From positions 1 to 64,000 of the forward strand of contig JAZRUX010000010.1 of the NCBI GenBank assembly GCA_045598825.1: a stretch of DNA of 64,000 bases, read 5' to 3'. A model generated the notes under the pieces. The model saw only the letters and a list, made by a program, of their open reading frames with translations. It searched no databases and was not told the origin of the DNA. The position numbers and the translations under genes are program-made. The DNA is from Hennigella sp045598825 (GTDB lineage: Bacteria; Bacillota_I; Bacilli_A; Mycoplasmatales; Mycoplasmoidaceae). Positions 45,901 to 56,391 of this stretch are shown here, one piece after another; the stretch's first letter is position 1; each line of letters begins with the position of its first letter.

Positions 45901-48105
45901 GACCAAGGGAAAAGATCATATGCCCAATTAACCAAACCATATATGTCTGATGAATTTATTGGTGGTTATGAAGATTATGAGGATCCTGATTTGGTTAAAG
46001 ACATTATTGGTAATAATGGTTTAATTCAAATTCCATCACAAGCTGATGCTACTGGTCAAAACCAAGACTTAACATATTTACAAAACAAAATTAACTCAAG
46101 ATTAACCCTTGACTACAATATTGGTATGCCTGGTGTTGCTGCATCAAACCCTTGAGATATTGCATTAGCTTTAATGCCGGCTAACTCAAGAAATATTGCT
46201 GCGCAATCATTTAATAATATGGTGAACGAAACCGGAAAAAGAGTTCATGCAGCTGATCTTATTTTTAGACAAGTTTTAGCAGACAAGGGTATTATTGTTC
46301 CAGAGTCTGGAGTTATTTACGAACAGAGACAAGGTCAATATAGAAATGAAATAATTCAAGCGCAAGAGCAAGCTGGTAAATGGTGTTATCCAGTAGAGTT
46401 TTATGATATTTTTAGTGGATATTATTACATTAATCGATTCACAACATTCTTCTCTTACAATAAAGAAAGCGATTCATATACATTAATTACCGACCTTGGA
46501 ACGATTGGTGATGGTATTACTAGATTTAATTCAAGTTTTACTAACTTATTGAAAACTATATATACAGATTTTGATTTAATGCGAATTGAATACCCAATTG
46601 TTTATGGTTCAGTTCCAATAAATTGAGGAAAAGAGTTTAATGATGATGTTATACCAGATGAAACATACACATACATTAAAGGTAATATTACTAACTTATC
46701 AAATGAAAGGCAATTTGATTCAACTCACGAAATTAAATTGGAAGGTATTAAGAAAGATTCTCAATATATTTTCTTAACTGACAACAATGGTCATGAATTA
46801 AATTCACGTTTATTTGACACTAACTATTTACATTCATTAAATATTAATGAAACTATTTATCCAATTATTATTAATGCTTATGCTGCTCATAAGTATGGTT
46901 TGTCTATTGGCGATACTATAACCTTAAATGTAAATAATACCGTAGACCGTATTGTTCAAGCGATACATTCACAACAAGTAATTGATAATAGTGCTAAGTT
47001 TAAGGTTGTGGGTGTTTCTGTTGGGACAACTAATGAAGCATTCTACACAACACAAGATGTTGCTAATAATGTTGTTGGATTACCAAATGGTGAATCGTGA
47101 AACAAAACTCATCGTTATATGATTTGAACTGACTTGTCACCTTCTGGAGAAGTTTACTCTGGCTGAAATGTATCTAATCGTGTTGTTCCAGCATTAGCTG
47201 ACCTATCAGGAATTGATGCAAATACTAAAGGTAAAATAACTATTCAAAAATTTACTGATGGAGAGTCATGAGCAAAACAACCATTAGATGAATCAATTAA
47301 TGCATTAAGTGAAGTAAAGATTCCTGTTGGTTTTAATGGTATCTATTCTCAAAACAAATATGGTAAGCCAATTACTTCTGGCATATCACTATATTCATAT
47401 ACTGGTATGTATTTAGGAACATCGGTGTATCGTTCACAAGGTGATTCAAACAAATTTACTGATGTTTTATCTTTCGGAACAAATTTAGCTATTGCTAATA
47501 TTATGTCTGGCATTAATGATAATAAATATACTGAAGCTAATATTCAATATTTAAACAATCAATTATCATTGGATGATTATATTAATGTAATTAATGAATT
47601 CATTGCTCAAATTGTTAAGTATTATGGTGAAACATCAATGATTACTACAATTTGTGGTGCAACTGATGTAGCAGCATCAGATTTAATTTACAATAATTTA
47701 ATTTCAACATTTAACTTGGCTGAAACTGCAATCATGGCAATTGTGATTCCTATCACCATTATTATTGTTGCAGTTATTTCAAATCTTATTATTGATGATT
47801 CAAAGAAAATGGCAGCAATGCTTAAAGCATTAGGATATTCTGATGGCAAGAATTTAATGTCAATCCTGGCATTGTTCGTTCCAACAATTTTCATTGGTTT
47901 AATTTTGGCTGTTCCATTATCATTTGGTTTGGCTTTTGGTTACCAAGCCATCATCTTTAACACCGCCAACATTTTGGTTGATATCACACAGAAATGGTGA
48001 TACTACATTGCAGCCATGGGTGGTATTGGTGTAATATTAATGGCTACATATGGTATTGGTTATGCAACCATCAAAAGAGATCGATTAGTTGACAGAATTA
48101 AATAG
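42907..48105 (+). CDS. Giant FtsX-type ABC transporter permease (1732 aa)
   Basis: Membrane half of a MacB/FtsX-like ABC system. One N-terminal helix (ILGLIFLLFFGLGVF) is followed by a very large outer domain of about 690 residues, an FtsX core near residues 730-910 (IIKRYVENNRVNIGIMRANG after the first helix), a second outer domain of about 680 residues, and a C-terminal FtsX core ending in a membrane segment and KRDRLVDRIK. The cores match the mycoplasma MG468/MPN684-like permeases from memory. Followed 8 nt later by its ATPase, with a GGAG Shine-Dalgarno. The substrate is unknown; such systems often move lipids, lipoproteins or peptides. Confidence 0.85.
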
Positions 48106-48113
48106 GAGCAGTT

Positions 48114-49559
48114 ATGACAAATAAAAAAGTAAATAAAATATTAACAACATTGGATGACTTAAAAGACTTAAGTCATATTCCTGAAGGAAACAAAAAACGA
48201 GCAATGGAAAGAAACGTTGCTGGTTTATCTGAATATATGCTTTTATATCGTCAAGCTTGATCTAACCTAAACGATATTAAAGAACTTAAAAATCGTGCTG
48301 CTGCTATTGTCGATCTTGAAACATATCGAATTAAGAGAGCTTTGTCTAAACAGTTTGCCATTGCTGAAAATGATATATTGGTAACTCGTTCTCGCTTATC
48401 AAAATACATCAATGCATTATTGCTAGATCATAACTGTGCCGCTGAAGAACATAACAAAGTTAATGCTGATGAATTATTTAGAATTGTAACGGCTTATGAA
48501 AATAAAGAATTCCGTGATAACTATTTTCCAAAGAAAAGATTGAAAAATTTAGCAAAAAATAATCTTAACTTAAGAACGTTTGAATTTGAGTTAGAAGTTG
48601 CTAAGCAAATTCGTGATGGCAAATTCCGTCCTTACAAAAACATGAATAAGTTTAAAACTAAAGAAATGTGCGATAAACAAATTGTTACCCTTGAAAAGAA
48701 AGTTGAAGCTTGTTCAGATCGTAAAAAGAGCTTAGAGGAAACGTTCCGTTCAATGCAATATGCTAAACTTATTAGTCGATTTGATAAGGTTGCACACAAA
48801 AGTAATAAGCATACTAAAATTTCTCATGTTCATTCTGATTATGTTATTGATTTTGAAAACATTACAAAATATTATTACAACAAATGAATGGCATTTAAAG
48901 TTCTTAAAGGTTTTAAACTTAAGATTAAACAAGGTGAATTTGTTGTTATCCTAGGGCCATCAGGTTCGGGTAAAACAACATTATTAAATATTATGTCTGG
49001 TATGGACAAAGCTACCTATGGTAAAACCATTGTTAATGGTAATAACTTGATCAAAATGAATGATAGTCAATTAACTCAATTTAGAAAAGATAATATTGGC
49101 TACATTTTCCAACAATATGGTTTATTACCAAACTTGACTGTTAGAGAAAATGTTGAAATTGGTTGAAACCTTCAATCTGATAAATCAAAACGTTTAGATA
49201 TTGATTCATTATTAAAAACTGTCGGTATGTTAGAATATTCTGACAAGTTCCCATATGAATTGTCTGGTGGTCAGCAACAACGTGTCTCTGTTGCTCGCAG
49301 TATGGCTAAAAACCCAGCAATTGTCTTTGGTGATGAACCAACAGGAGCAGTTGATGAAGAAATGTCAAAACAAATTCTTCAATTGTTTGTAGATATTAAT
49401 GAAAAATACAATACAACAGTTATTATTGTTACACATAACCCAATATTTGCCGATCTGGCTAGTAGAGTTATTAAAGTAAACTCTGGTTATGTTGCTCAAA
49501 ATTATGTTAATAAGCATCGTAAAAAAGTTGAAGAACTTGACTGATCATCAACACACTAA
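48114..49559 (+). CDS. ABC transporter ATPase with long N-terminal extension (481 aa)
   Basis: Drives the permease upstream. The ABC domain begins near residue 246 (YVIDFENITKYYYNKW) with Walker A GPSGSGKT at 281-288, signature LSGGQQQR at 383-390, Walker B IVFGDEPTGAVDEE and the switch His in IIVTHNP. These are LolD/MacB-type features, as expected for an FtsX partner. The first ~245 residues are a charged helical region with no motif I recognise, roughly doubling the usual ~230-aa size. TGA at the Trp codons would hide the true start at 48114. It ends EELDWSSTH. Confidence 0.88.
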
Positions 49560-49588
49560 AAAAATTACATTGGTTTTTTCCGATTTTT

Positions 49589-49594
49589 TATAAT
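49589..49594 (+). promoter_or_regulatory. -10 box (TATAAT), near-leaderless
   Basis: TATAAT ending 9 nt before the ATG at 49604 of the lipid-anchored dipeptidase. Confidence 0.5.
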
Positions 49595-49603
49595 ATTAAT
49601 GTT

Positions 49604-51298
49604 ATGAAAAAGAAATTTATATTACCTACATTAATTACAACAACAGTGGGTGGTTTTTTTATACCTCTTGTTGCTTGCAATAGAACTCCATTTATTGGTG
49701 AAGATGCAAAAATAGCTATTGAAGAGTTTGCTGGGAACGTTGAATCAGGTATACCTGGTATTGTCTCGATACCAAGACCGAGCAACCATTGTGATGGCAT
49801 TGCCAAATATATTAAGCAAAGAATTGAAATAATTGCTCCAGAAATTGGTGATATCACTATTGATGATTATAATTCTATTTGATTTACAATTCCTCCATCA
49901 CTTGGCTGTGAAAATTGAACTCCTATTATTATTCAAGGACACACAGATATTGTTTCAGCAGGGCAAACAGAGGAAGAATCGTTAACTGATCCCATCATTC
50001 CCGAAATTGAAGGAAATATTATGCATTCCAAAGACTATAAAACTTCTTTGGGTGCAGATAATGGTATTGGGTTGGGAATGATTCTTACAATAGTAAGACA
50101 ACGTAACGATTTTGATCACGGCCCTATTAGATGCATCTGTACGGCTGACGAAGAAATTGGTTTGATTGGAGCAGAACACATAAGTGTTGATGCACTTAAA
50201 TATAACAATAACTTCATTCCTTATTTATTAAATGAGGATAATGAAAAGGAAAATACAGCCTATCGTTCGTGTTCAGGAAACTTTTTAGATAAGTATTACC
50301 GCAATTATGCTTATCTGCAAAACGAAGAAGAAGAACCGTTACAATATGCTATTGAAATTTCCCTTGATGGTTTGCACGGCGGACACAGTGGAATTGATAT
50401 TGTTGATAATTATGCCAATGCTGATAGATTAATCTTTGAATTTTTAAATTATCTCGTCAATGAAAAAAAACATAATGTTCAAATTATTGAATATAACCAT
50501 GAAAAGGTTATTGAAGGTCAAACGGTTGATATTAAATGACAAACAAATCAATTAATTCAAAATGGTCACGTCATATTTTTAACAAATGTGACTATTGACG
50601 ACATAAAATCATTGTTTAACGAAGAAAAAGAAATTTGAAAAAATTTATATAACGAACAATTTGATAATATACAGGTGGCAATCACAAATTATCAATTTAA
50701 AGAAAAAATTAATCACTTTATTCACAAAAACGATAGTAAAGATTTAATATCCTTCATTGGATCAAACCATAATTGTCACGCTTGTACTAGTGGGATGTAT
50801 TATGGGGTATTTGAATTTTTTGAAGGTGAAAAAAGGCCAAAAGCCAGTGCTAATGTTGGTCCAATAAATATTGAAGATAAACATACAATTACATTTTTTG
50901 AATGTCAAGACCTAGTTAGATCGGCTGTTGGTGGGACTCATGAATATGCGGTTGAAAAACTAGAGAATGAATATAAAACAGCAGCTGAAGCGTGTGGCAT
51001 CAACAATATAATCCATATGAGTGGTTACACTCCATGAGTATCTCCTGAAAATAACCCTTTTATGGAAATGATAGTTGATGCTTATAATCAACATAATATT
51101 CCTGTAGAAATAATTGATACTTTAGGTGGTGTTGAACCGGCATGATTCACTTCTCAAAACCATAACCCAGACTTGTTGTGTTCATGTATTGGTCCAACAA
51201 TAGAAAATTGTCATACTCAACAAGAGACATTGCATTTGGATACAATACAAACTTGTATCGATGTAACAAAAACCATCTTGTCTAAAATGAAAATATAG
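49604..51298 (+). CDS. Lipid-anchored M20-family (PepD-like) dipeptidase (564 aa)
   Basis: Metallopeptidase of the aminoacyl-histidine dipeptidase type, with a lipoprotein signal (PLVAC, Cys25). Catalytic signature in order: GHTD (His113, Asp115), SLGADNG (Asp152), TADEE (Glu183/Glu184), then LHGGHSGIDI in the lid domain and a C-terminal domain with HTQQETLHL carrying a likely metal His. Relatives cut short peptides inside the cell; the signal here puts it on the outer face, where it could feed on host or community peptides. A second lipidated paralogue lies at 56384. It has its own -10. Confidence 0.87.
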
Positions 51299-51315
51299 GT
51301 TTCCTATATTCTTTT
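51292..51315 (+). terminator. Weak terminator after the dipeptidase gene
   Basis: Arms AATATAGG and CCTATATT around TTT, with a short T run. The stop codon lies in the left arm. The rest of the gap (51316-51457) shows no feature I can name. Confidence 0.55.
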
Positions 51316-51457
51316 GCTTAGCAATATCATATAGTAAGGTTGTTTATTTAAAACCTACCATTTATTTTGAGGTTTGGTTGATGAGAATCAATTAGAACGA
51401 CAATATTTTTGTATTATAAAAGTGTTTTATATTGACTCAATATACCTAAAAAGTTTT

Positions 51458-52282
51458 TTATTTTGCTTGACATTTTGGACAATAGCATGTGCCTCTACCA
51501 TTTAACATAATCTTCTTAATGGTTGCACCACATACTTTACATTTTTGTCCTTGTCGTTCATATACCATTAAATGATTTTGAAAGCTACCGGAATGATTTT
51601 TAGCAAACTTAAATGTAAAAACTGTTGTTCCTTGATGTTTAATCGATTGATCCATTATTTTTTTACATGAATCAATAATATATTGGCAATCTAATTTGCT
51701 AAGTTGTTTTGCTGGTCTCTTGGGATTGATTCTGCATGCAAAACAAATTTCTGCAGCATATATATTACCAATTCCAGAAATAATTGATTGATCAAGTAGG
51801 GTGGTTTTAATTGCTTGTGATTTATTATTAAATTTATCTAAAAGATAATTTGGTGTTAATCTTTTATCCCATGGTTCATAACCTTGACTGGTAATTTCGC
51901 GAGACTTTTGAAAACTTTCTTTATCTATATAAATATTTAATTGTCCGAATTTTCTTGAATCAGTATAAACTAACTTTTTTTTGCCTAAAATAATTTCAAC
52001 ACATTGAAATGGTTCTATTGGGTCAACTTTATTTAAATAATAAACTTTTCCTTCCATTCTTAGATGAATAGTTAGAAATTTGTTGTGGCTAAATTCTAGG
52101 TAAATTAACTTTCCTAAAGTTTTAATATTTTTAATTGTTTCATTTAGTAAAAATTGTTGAAACTTTTTACTACTGCAATTTCTAATTACTCGTGAATCAG
52201 TAAAATTAATACCAGTTACTTTGTGTCCTATTGCTGGCTTTAATGTTTGTACTATTGTTCTAACTTCAGGGAGTTCAGGCAT
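51458..52282 (-). CDS. mutM: Formamidopyrimidine-DNA glycosylase
   Basis: Removes oxidised purines such as 8-oxoguanine and nicks the DNA. 274 aa. N-terminal catalytic PELPEVRTIV, the helix-two-turn-helix SIISGIGNIYAAEICFA and the zinc finger CKVCGAT...CYCPKCQAK are all present. Overlaps the coaD stop by one base (TAATG), so the two are coupled. Confidence 0.96.
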   Translation of the reverse strand: MPELPEVRTIVQTLKPAIGHKVTGINFTDSRVIRNCSSKKFQQFLLNETIKNIKTLGKLIYLEFSHNKFLTIHLRMEGKVYYLNKVDPIEPFQCVEIILGKKKLVYTDSRKFGQLNIYIDKESFQKSREITSQGYEPWDKRLTPNYLLDKFNNKSQAIKTTLLDQSIISGIGNIYAAEICFACRINPKRPAKQLSKLDCQYIIDSCKKIMDQSIKHQGTTVFTFKFAKNHSGSFQNHLMVYERQGQKCKVCGATIKKIMLNGRGTCYCPKCQAK

Positions 52283-52719
52283 TATTTTCTCTTCTTCACA
52301 TCATTTAAATATCTAATAGCTGTAGATGAGAGATTAACCAATTCATCTTTTGGCAGCATCAATAATGTTTCAACTTTGTTGTTTAAGCTATGGTTAGCTT
52401 TAGCCATATCTATCTCATACACAGCATCATTATCATCTCTAATACTACGAACAATAACTGAGATATTGTGGTCTTTAGCAAACTTAACAGTTAAACCTTT
52501 ATTACCTGTTACAATAACATTGCTTAAATGAAGTTTAGCAACAACTTTTTTTGCTCGTTCTAATCTAACCTTGCAACTTGTCGATTGTGGTTTGTAATCA
52601 TTAATAGAAACGACAACATAAAATTTGTTAAATAGCTTGCTTGCTCTTTTAATAATATCTAAATGACCTTTATGTATTGGATTGAATGATCCGGGGAACA
52701 TTGCGTTTACTTTAGTCAT
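52282..52719 (-). CDS. coaD: Pantetheine-phosphate adenylyltransferase
   Basis: Penultimate step of coenzyme A synthesis: 4'-phosphopantetheine plus ATP gives dephospho-CoA. 145 aa. The nucleotidyltransferase motif GSFNPIHKGHLDI, VIVRSIRDDNDAVYEIDMAKANHSL and the ISSTAIR-like LSSTAIRYL are canonical. First gene of coaD-mutM. Divergent from pduL, which consumes or makes acyl-CoA; the pairing may be coincidental. Confidence 0.95.
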   Translation of the reverse strand: MTKVNAMFPGSFNPIHKGHLDIIKRASKLFNKFYVVVSINDYKPQSTSCKVRLERAKKVVAKLHLSNVIVTGNKGLTVKFAKDHNISVIVRSIRDDNDAVYEIDMAKANHSLNNKVETLLMLPKDELVNLSSTAIRYLNDVKKRK

Positions 52720-52791
52720 AAATTAGCCTAATAATATATTTTAATATATTATTAGAATATGTTAAAATTATTATTAATAGGAGAATAAAAA

Positions 52792-53385
52792 ATGAAAGAA
52801 TTTATTGTTGAAACTAGTGCTAGACATGTTCATGTTACACAAGAAACATTAGAAAAACTTTGTGGTGTTGGTTTTAAATTAGAAGTTAAAAAAGAATTAC
52901 TACAACCAGGCGAATTTTTAAGTGGAACGAAAGTTGATTTGGTTGGACCAGTCAATCCTAAAACTGGAAAAAACACTATGTTAAAGGGTGTTTCAATTCT
53001 TGGGCCAGTTAGAAACCACAACCAGGTTGAAGTTTCTGCAACTGATGCAAGAAGTTTAAAAGCGCCTGTTGTTATTAGAGAATCAGGACATATTGAGAGT
53101 TCTGCTCCAATTACCATTGTTGGTCCTGCTGGACAAGTTGAACTTAAAGAAGGCTTAATTGTTGCTAAACGTCACATTCACATGACACCAGCTGATGCCC
53201 AAGAAATGGGTGTTAACAATGGTGACATTGTAAATGTTGAAGTTAACACAAAAGATCGTAAGCTTATCTTTGGTGATACAGTAGTTAGAGTAAAAGATAC
53301 TTATAAACTAGCTATGCACATTGATACTGATGAATCAAATGCTGCTAACTGTTCTGGCCAAGTAATGGGTCACATTGTTAAATAA
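52792..53385 (+). CDS. pduL: Phosphate acetyl/propanoyltransferase PduL
   Basis: Zinc-dependent phosphotransacylase that swaps acetyl-CoA and acetyl-phosphate, so it can replace Pta in making ATP with acetate kinase. 197 aa, two similar halves with SARHVHVT and KRHIHMTPADA supplying the metal-binding His. RNHNQVEVSATDA and VVIRESGH are family features. No shell-targeting extension and no microcompartment genes nearby, so it is probably the housekeeping form. GGAG site 7-8 nt before the ATG; strong terminator after. Confidence 0.92.
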   Translation: MKEFIVETSARHVHVTQETLEKLCGVGFKLEVKKELLQPGEFLSGTKVDLVGPVNPKTGKNTMLKGVSILGPVRNHNQVEVSATDARSLKAPVVIRESGHIESSAPITIVGPAGQVELKEGLIVAKRHIHMTPADAQEMGVNNGDIVNVEVNTKDRKLIFGDTVVRVKDTYKLAMHIDTDESNAANCSGQVMGHIVK

Positions 53386-53391
53386 GAAATT

Positions 53392-53417
53392 AACAGGATA
53401 TAAATCCTGTTTTTTTA
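53392..53417 (+). terminator. Terminator after pduL
   Basis: Arms AACAGGAT and ATCCTGTT around ATAA, followed by T7. Confidence 0.85.
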
Positions 53418-53476
53418 TTCTTGTTATTATTTTTTTATGGTTATATAATTACAACCTAAAGAAAGAAGGAAAACAA

Positions 53477-54229
53477 ATGAACAAAATTTCAAAAATTTTA
53501 TTACCATTAGGTACATTAATTACAACCACAGCTACTGTAACTCCACTAATTTCATGTGGAAGTGATGGAGTTGATTTGTTAAATTACTCGCCAGATCAAA
53601 AAACATTACATAAAGCAGAAGCATTAACGGCTGATCAAGCAACTGAAGCTTTATTTGGTGGTGAAAAAAGTCAAGCTATTAATTTAGTAAAACAAGATAT
53701 TCTTACTTACCTAAGTTGAGAATTAGGTAATGAAATTGATTTGGCTTTAATTTTAGCGGGTGTTGACTGGGTTGGTCATGTTAGACAAGCTACTGCTAAA
53801 TTAACTAATTTAGATTTAGAATATGATGATAATGCTCATAAGGCATATTTAAGTGGAAAGATTGAGCTTAAGGCTGTTTGTTCTATGATTAGCCCAGTAG
53901 ATCATACACAACACATTGGTATATACACACTTGAGACATATCATGATATTAAAAAATTACCATACCATATGGTATATACTAAACCTCTAGAAACAGTTGA
54001 TTGAACTTATTGAACATCATACTTTGATCAAAACGAATTAAAATCAGATAAAAACTGAACTGTTGATTTTGGTTACCATGCAGAATCACAATATTTTAGT
54101 GATTATCGAGAAGATCCAGTTGATGAAAGCTTTGCTTGCAGATTTGATAATATTGATGATGCAAAATTCCAAGCTTTAACTCTTGTTCGTTGATGATCAT
54201 ATCATTTAATTAACGTAACAAAAGCATAA
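53477..54229 (+). CDS. Lipoprotein of unknown function (250 aa)
   Basis: Lipobox LISC (Cys27) after a typical mycoplasma signal. The mature part has GVDWVGHVRQATAKLTNLDLEYD and a Trp/Tyr-rich C-terminal half (TYWTSYFDQNEL, ending HLINVTKA). Mixed alpha/beta; no family recognised. The start at 53477 has AAGGA 7 nt upstream; an in-frame ATG at 53375 overlaps the end of pduL and would put a long non-signal segment in front. Bounded by terminators on both sides, so a single-gene unit. Confidence 0.8.
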
Positions 54230-54251
54230 GATTGCTAAGGTTTATACAAAC

Positions 54252-54279
54252 AAAAAAAGAGGATTATTCCTCTTTTTCT
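54252..54279. terminator. Bidirectional terminator
   Basis: Arms AAAAAGAGGA and TCCTCTTTTT around TTAT. It overlaps the stop of the convergent DUF1846 gene and follows the lipoprotein gene ending at 54229. Confidence 0.8.
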
Positions 54280-55760
54280 TTTTCAATTCTTGAAGTTGAT
54301 ATGTATGAACATGCTTGTTCTGTTATATTAACTCCAAGTTTTTTAAATACTAGTTGTTCTGCTTGCATTAAAATACAGCTAGCGTGTGCTTCGGTACCTC
54401 TTAATAAAGGTAGTTGTTTTAGAGCAATGGCGGCTAGTGGGTTTGTTAGTGATTGAATTGCCAAAGCAATTAGTGCTTCAGATGAATTTAATCTACCACG
54501 ATATCCAAATGAATCGTGTTTCATTTTTTTAATTGGATCAAGAACGTATGGAGACATTAAGTAAATATTATCTTTTATGTTTCCTAATGTTTTAAGAGCA
54601 TTAATAATAGCTGCAGCTGAAGCGGTTAAATCTTTAGATTTCTTTCCGGTTACTATCACACCACGTCTAAGTTCAATTGCAACTGTATGTGTTTTCACTT
54701 TTTGTTGTTTTTCTAAACAGGCCTTTACACAAACTCTATCTTCAGCTTTAACGCCTGAGTCGTGCATCAAATATTCAGCTTTAGTTACAATCGCATCATC
54801 ATATTTTCCTAAGAAAACATCCTTCAATGCTCCGTAATAACGACGAACAATTTCTTTCTTGGCTGCAGTTTGACAAATACGATCATTTTCAATTGCAAAA
54901 CCAACCATATTAACTCCCATGTCGGTAGGAGAATGGTATGGACTTCGTCCATATAATTGTTCAAAGATTGCTTTTAATAATGGAAAACTAGCAATGTCTC
55001 TATTGTAATTTGTTGCAGTTTCCTTATAGTGTTCTAAATGGAATGGGTCAATCATATTACCATCATTTAATTCTAATGTTGCTGCCTCATAAGCAATATT
55101 GACTGGATGCTTAAGAGGTAGATTCCAAATTGGAAATGTTTCGTATTTAGCATATCCTGCTTTCTTTCCTCTTAAATGTGCATGATATAGTTGACTTAAA
55201 CATGTTGCCATCTTGCCAGAGCCAGGCCCCGGAGCAGTAACAATAACTAGTTTACGTCGTGTTTCAACATATTCATTTCTGCCTAAACCTTCCTTTGATA
55301 AAATCTTGGGAAGATCTTTTGGATATCCATCAATCTTATAGTGTTTGTATACTTTAACATTAAGATTTCTAAGCAATCGTACAAACTCTTTAATGTTTGG
55401 TGATTCCTCATACATTGAAATAACAACACCACAAATTGGAATGCCAATTGTAGAATACACACCAATTAGTCTTTCAACTTCTGCTTGGTATGATAAATTA
55501 GAGTCAACTCTAACTTTATTATTAATAAGGTCTTGGGCATTTACAGTAATGATAACTTCTGCGTCTTTTTTAAATTGTAATAATAATTGTAATTTTGCAT
55601 CACTATCAAATCCTGGTAACACTCTAGCTGCATGCATGTCATCTACTAATTTGCCACCAAATTCTAGATAAAGTTTAGAATCAAATTTTCTTACTCTATC
55701 TAAAATTGCTTTCTTTTGTATCTTTAAATACTTTTTTGTGTCAAAACCTGGTTTCTTCAT
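54264..55760 (-). CDS. DUF1846 family protein (498 aa)
   Basis: Matches the conserved DUF1846 family of Firmicutes: it starts with GFDTKKYLKIQKKAILDR and has KLYLEFGGKL and VLPGFDSDAKLQLL. Full family length. A P-loop-like ITAPGPGSGKMATCLSQLYH suggests nucleotide binding, and later PYHSPTDMGVNMVGF is conserved. The biochemical role of the family is not settled as far as I know. No TGA codon is needed, and there are no membrane segments. Divergent from the YigZ gene; its stop lies inside the shared terminator. Confidence 0.9.
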   Translation of the reverse strand: MKKPGFDTKKYLKIQKKAILDRVRKFDSKLYLEFGGKLVDDMHAARVLPGFDSDAKLQLLLQFKKDAEVIITVNAQDLINNKVRVDSNLSYQAEVERLIGVYSTIGIPICGVVISMYEESPNIKEFVRLLRNLNVKVYKHYKIDGYPKDLPKILSKEGLGRNEYVETRRKLVIVTAPGPGSGKMATCLSQLYHAHLRGKKAGYAKYETFPIWNLPLKHPVNIAYEAATLELNDGNMIDPFHLEHYKETATNYNRDIASFPLLKAIFEQLYGRSPYHSPTDMGVNMVGFAIENDRICQTAAKKEIVRRYYGALKDVFLGKYDDAIVTKAEYLMHDSGVKAEDRVCVKACLEKQQKVKTHTVAIELRRGVIVTGKKSKDLTASAAAIINALKTLGNIKDNIYLMSPYVLDPIKKMKHDSFGYRGRLNSSEALIALAIQSLTNPLAAIALKQLPLLRGTEAHASCILMQAEQLVFKKLGVNITEQACSYISTSRIEKEKEE

Positions 55761-55803
55761 ATCTCTAATATAATAATCTTATATTATTATATTGATTAAA
55801 AAT

Positions 55804-56391
55804 ATGAAAATTTTGTCTTCTAACATAAAAACTTCATACACCATTAAAAAATCAAAATTTCTATGTTTTGGTTATATTGTTAAATCGAAAGAAGAAGTTA
55901 AGGATATTTTAAATATTTTAAAAAAAGAATATTCTGATGCAACTCATGTTTGTTACGCATATATCCTAGATGATAAAACATATTATTTTTACGATGGTGG
56001 TGAACCATCAGGAACAGCCGGTAAACCTATCTATCGCGCCATTCAATCGCTTCAATTAAATTACACGCTAGTGGTCGTTGTTAGATATTTTGGCGGAATT
56101 AAATTTGGTACAGGACCATTACAAAGCACATTTAATAAAGTTACTAAAGATACACTCTCGAGTAAAACATTTATTAAAGCACAAATGGTTGATATTATTA
56201 AAATACATTGTGATTTTAATAAACTTAAATCTATTGAACAAAAAATACATCATTTCATTTATTTAAAAAAATATGATAATGACGGTGCAATTTTATTATT
56301 AATTGATAATGAACAAACTAAAAGTTTGATTGTTAAATTAAAAATTAAGCCTTTAGAAACATTAAAGCACCAATTAATAATAGTTAATTAA
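55804..56391 (+). CDS. yigZ: YigZ/IMPACT family protein
   Basis: Conserved protein related to the eukaryotic translation regulator IMPACT; the bacterial role is not firmly established. 195 aa. The family motif is intact: FYDGGEPSGTAGKPIYRAIQ, LVVVVRYFGGIKFGTGPL. The C-terminal DUF1949-like half is divergent and Lys/Ile-rich. ATG at 55804 chosen; a TTG four codons earlier is less likely. The end overlaps the convergent peptidase gene by 8 nt. Confidence 0.9.
   Translation: MKILSSNIKTSYTIKKSKFLCFGYIVKSKEEVKDILNILKKEYSDATHVCYAYILDDKTYYFYDGGEPSGTAGKPIYRAIQSLQLNYTLVVVVRYFGGIKFGTGPLQSTFNKVTKDTLSSKTFIKAQMVDIIKIHCDFNKLKSIEQKIHHFIYLKKYDNDGAILLLIDNEQTKSLIVKLKIKPLETLKHQLIIVN

Noticed and set aside
51311..51457. 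Possible small RNA between the dipeptidase gene and mutM
   Set aside because: No tRNA-like fold, no clear promoter-terminator pair and no motif I recognise.
53375..53476. N-terminal extension of the 250-aa lipoprotein
   Set aside because: It overlaps the pduL end and terminator, and would bury the lipoprotein signal; an AAGGA site precedes the ATG at 53477.
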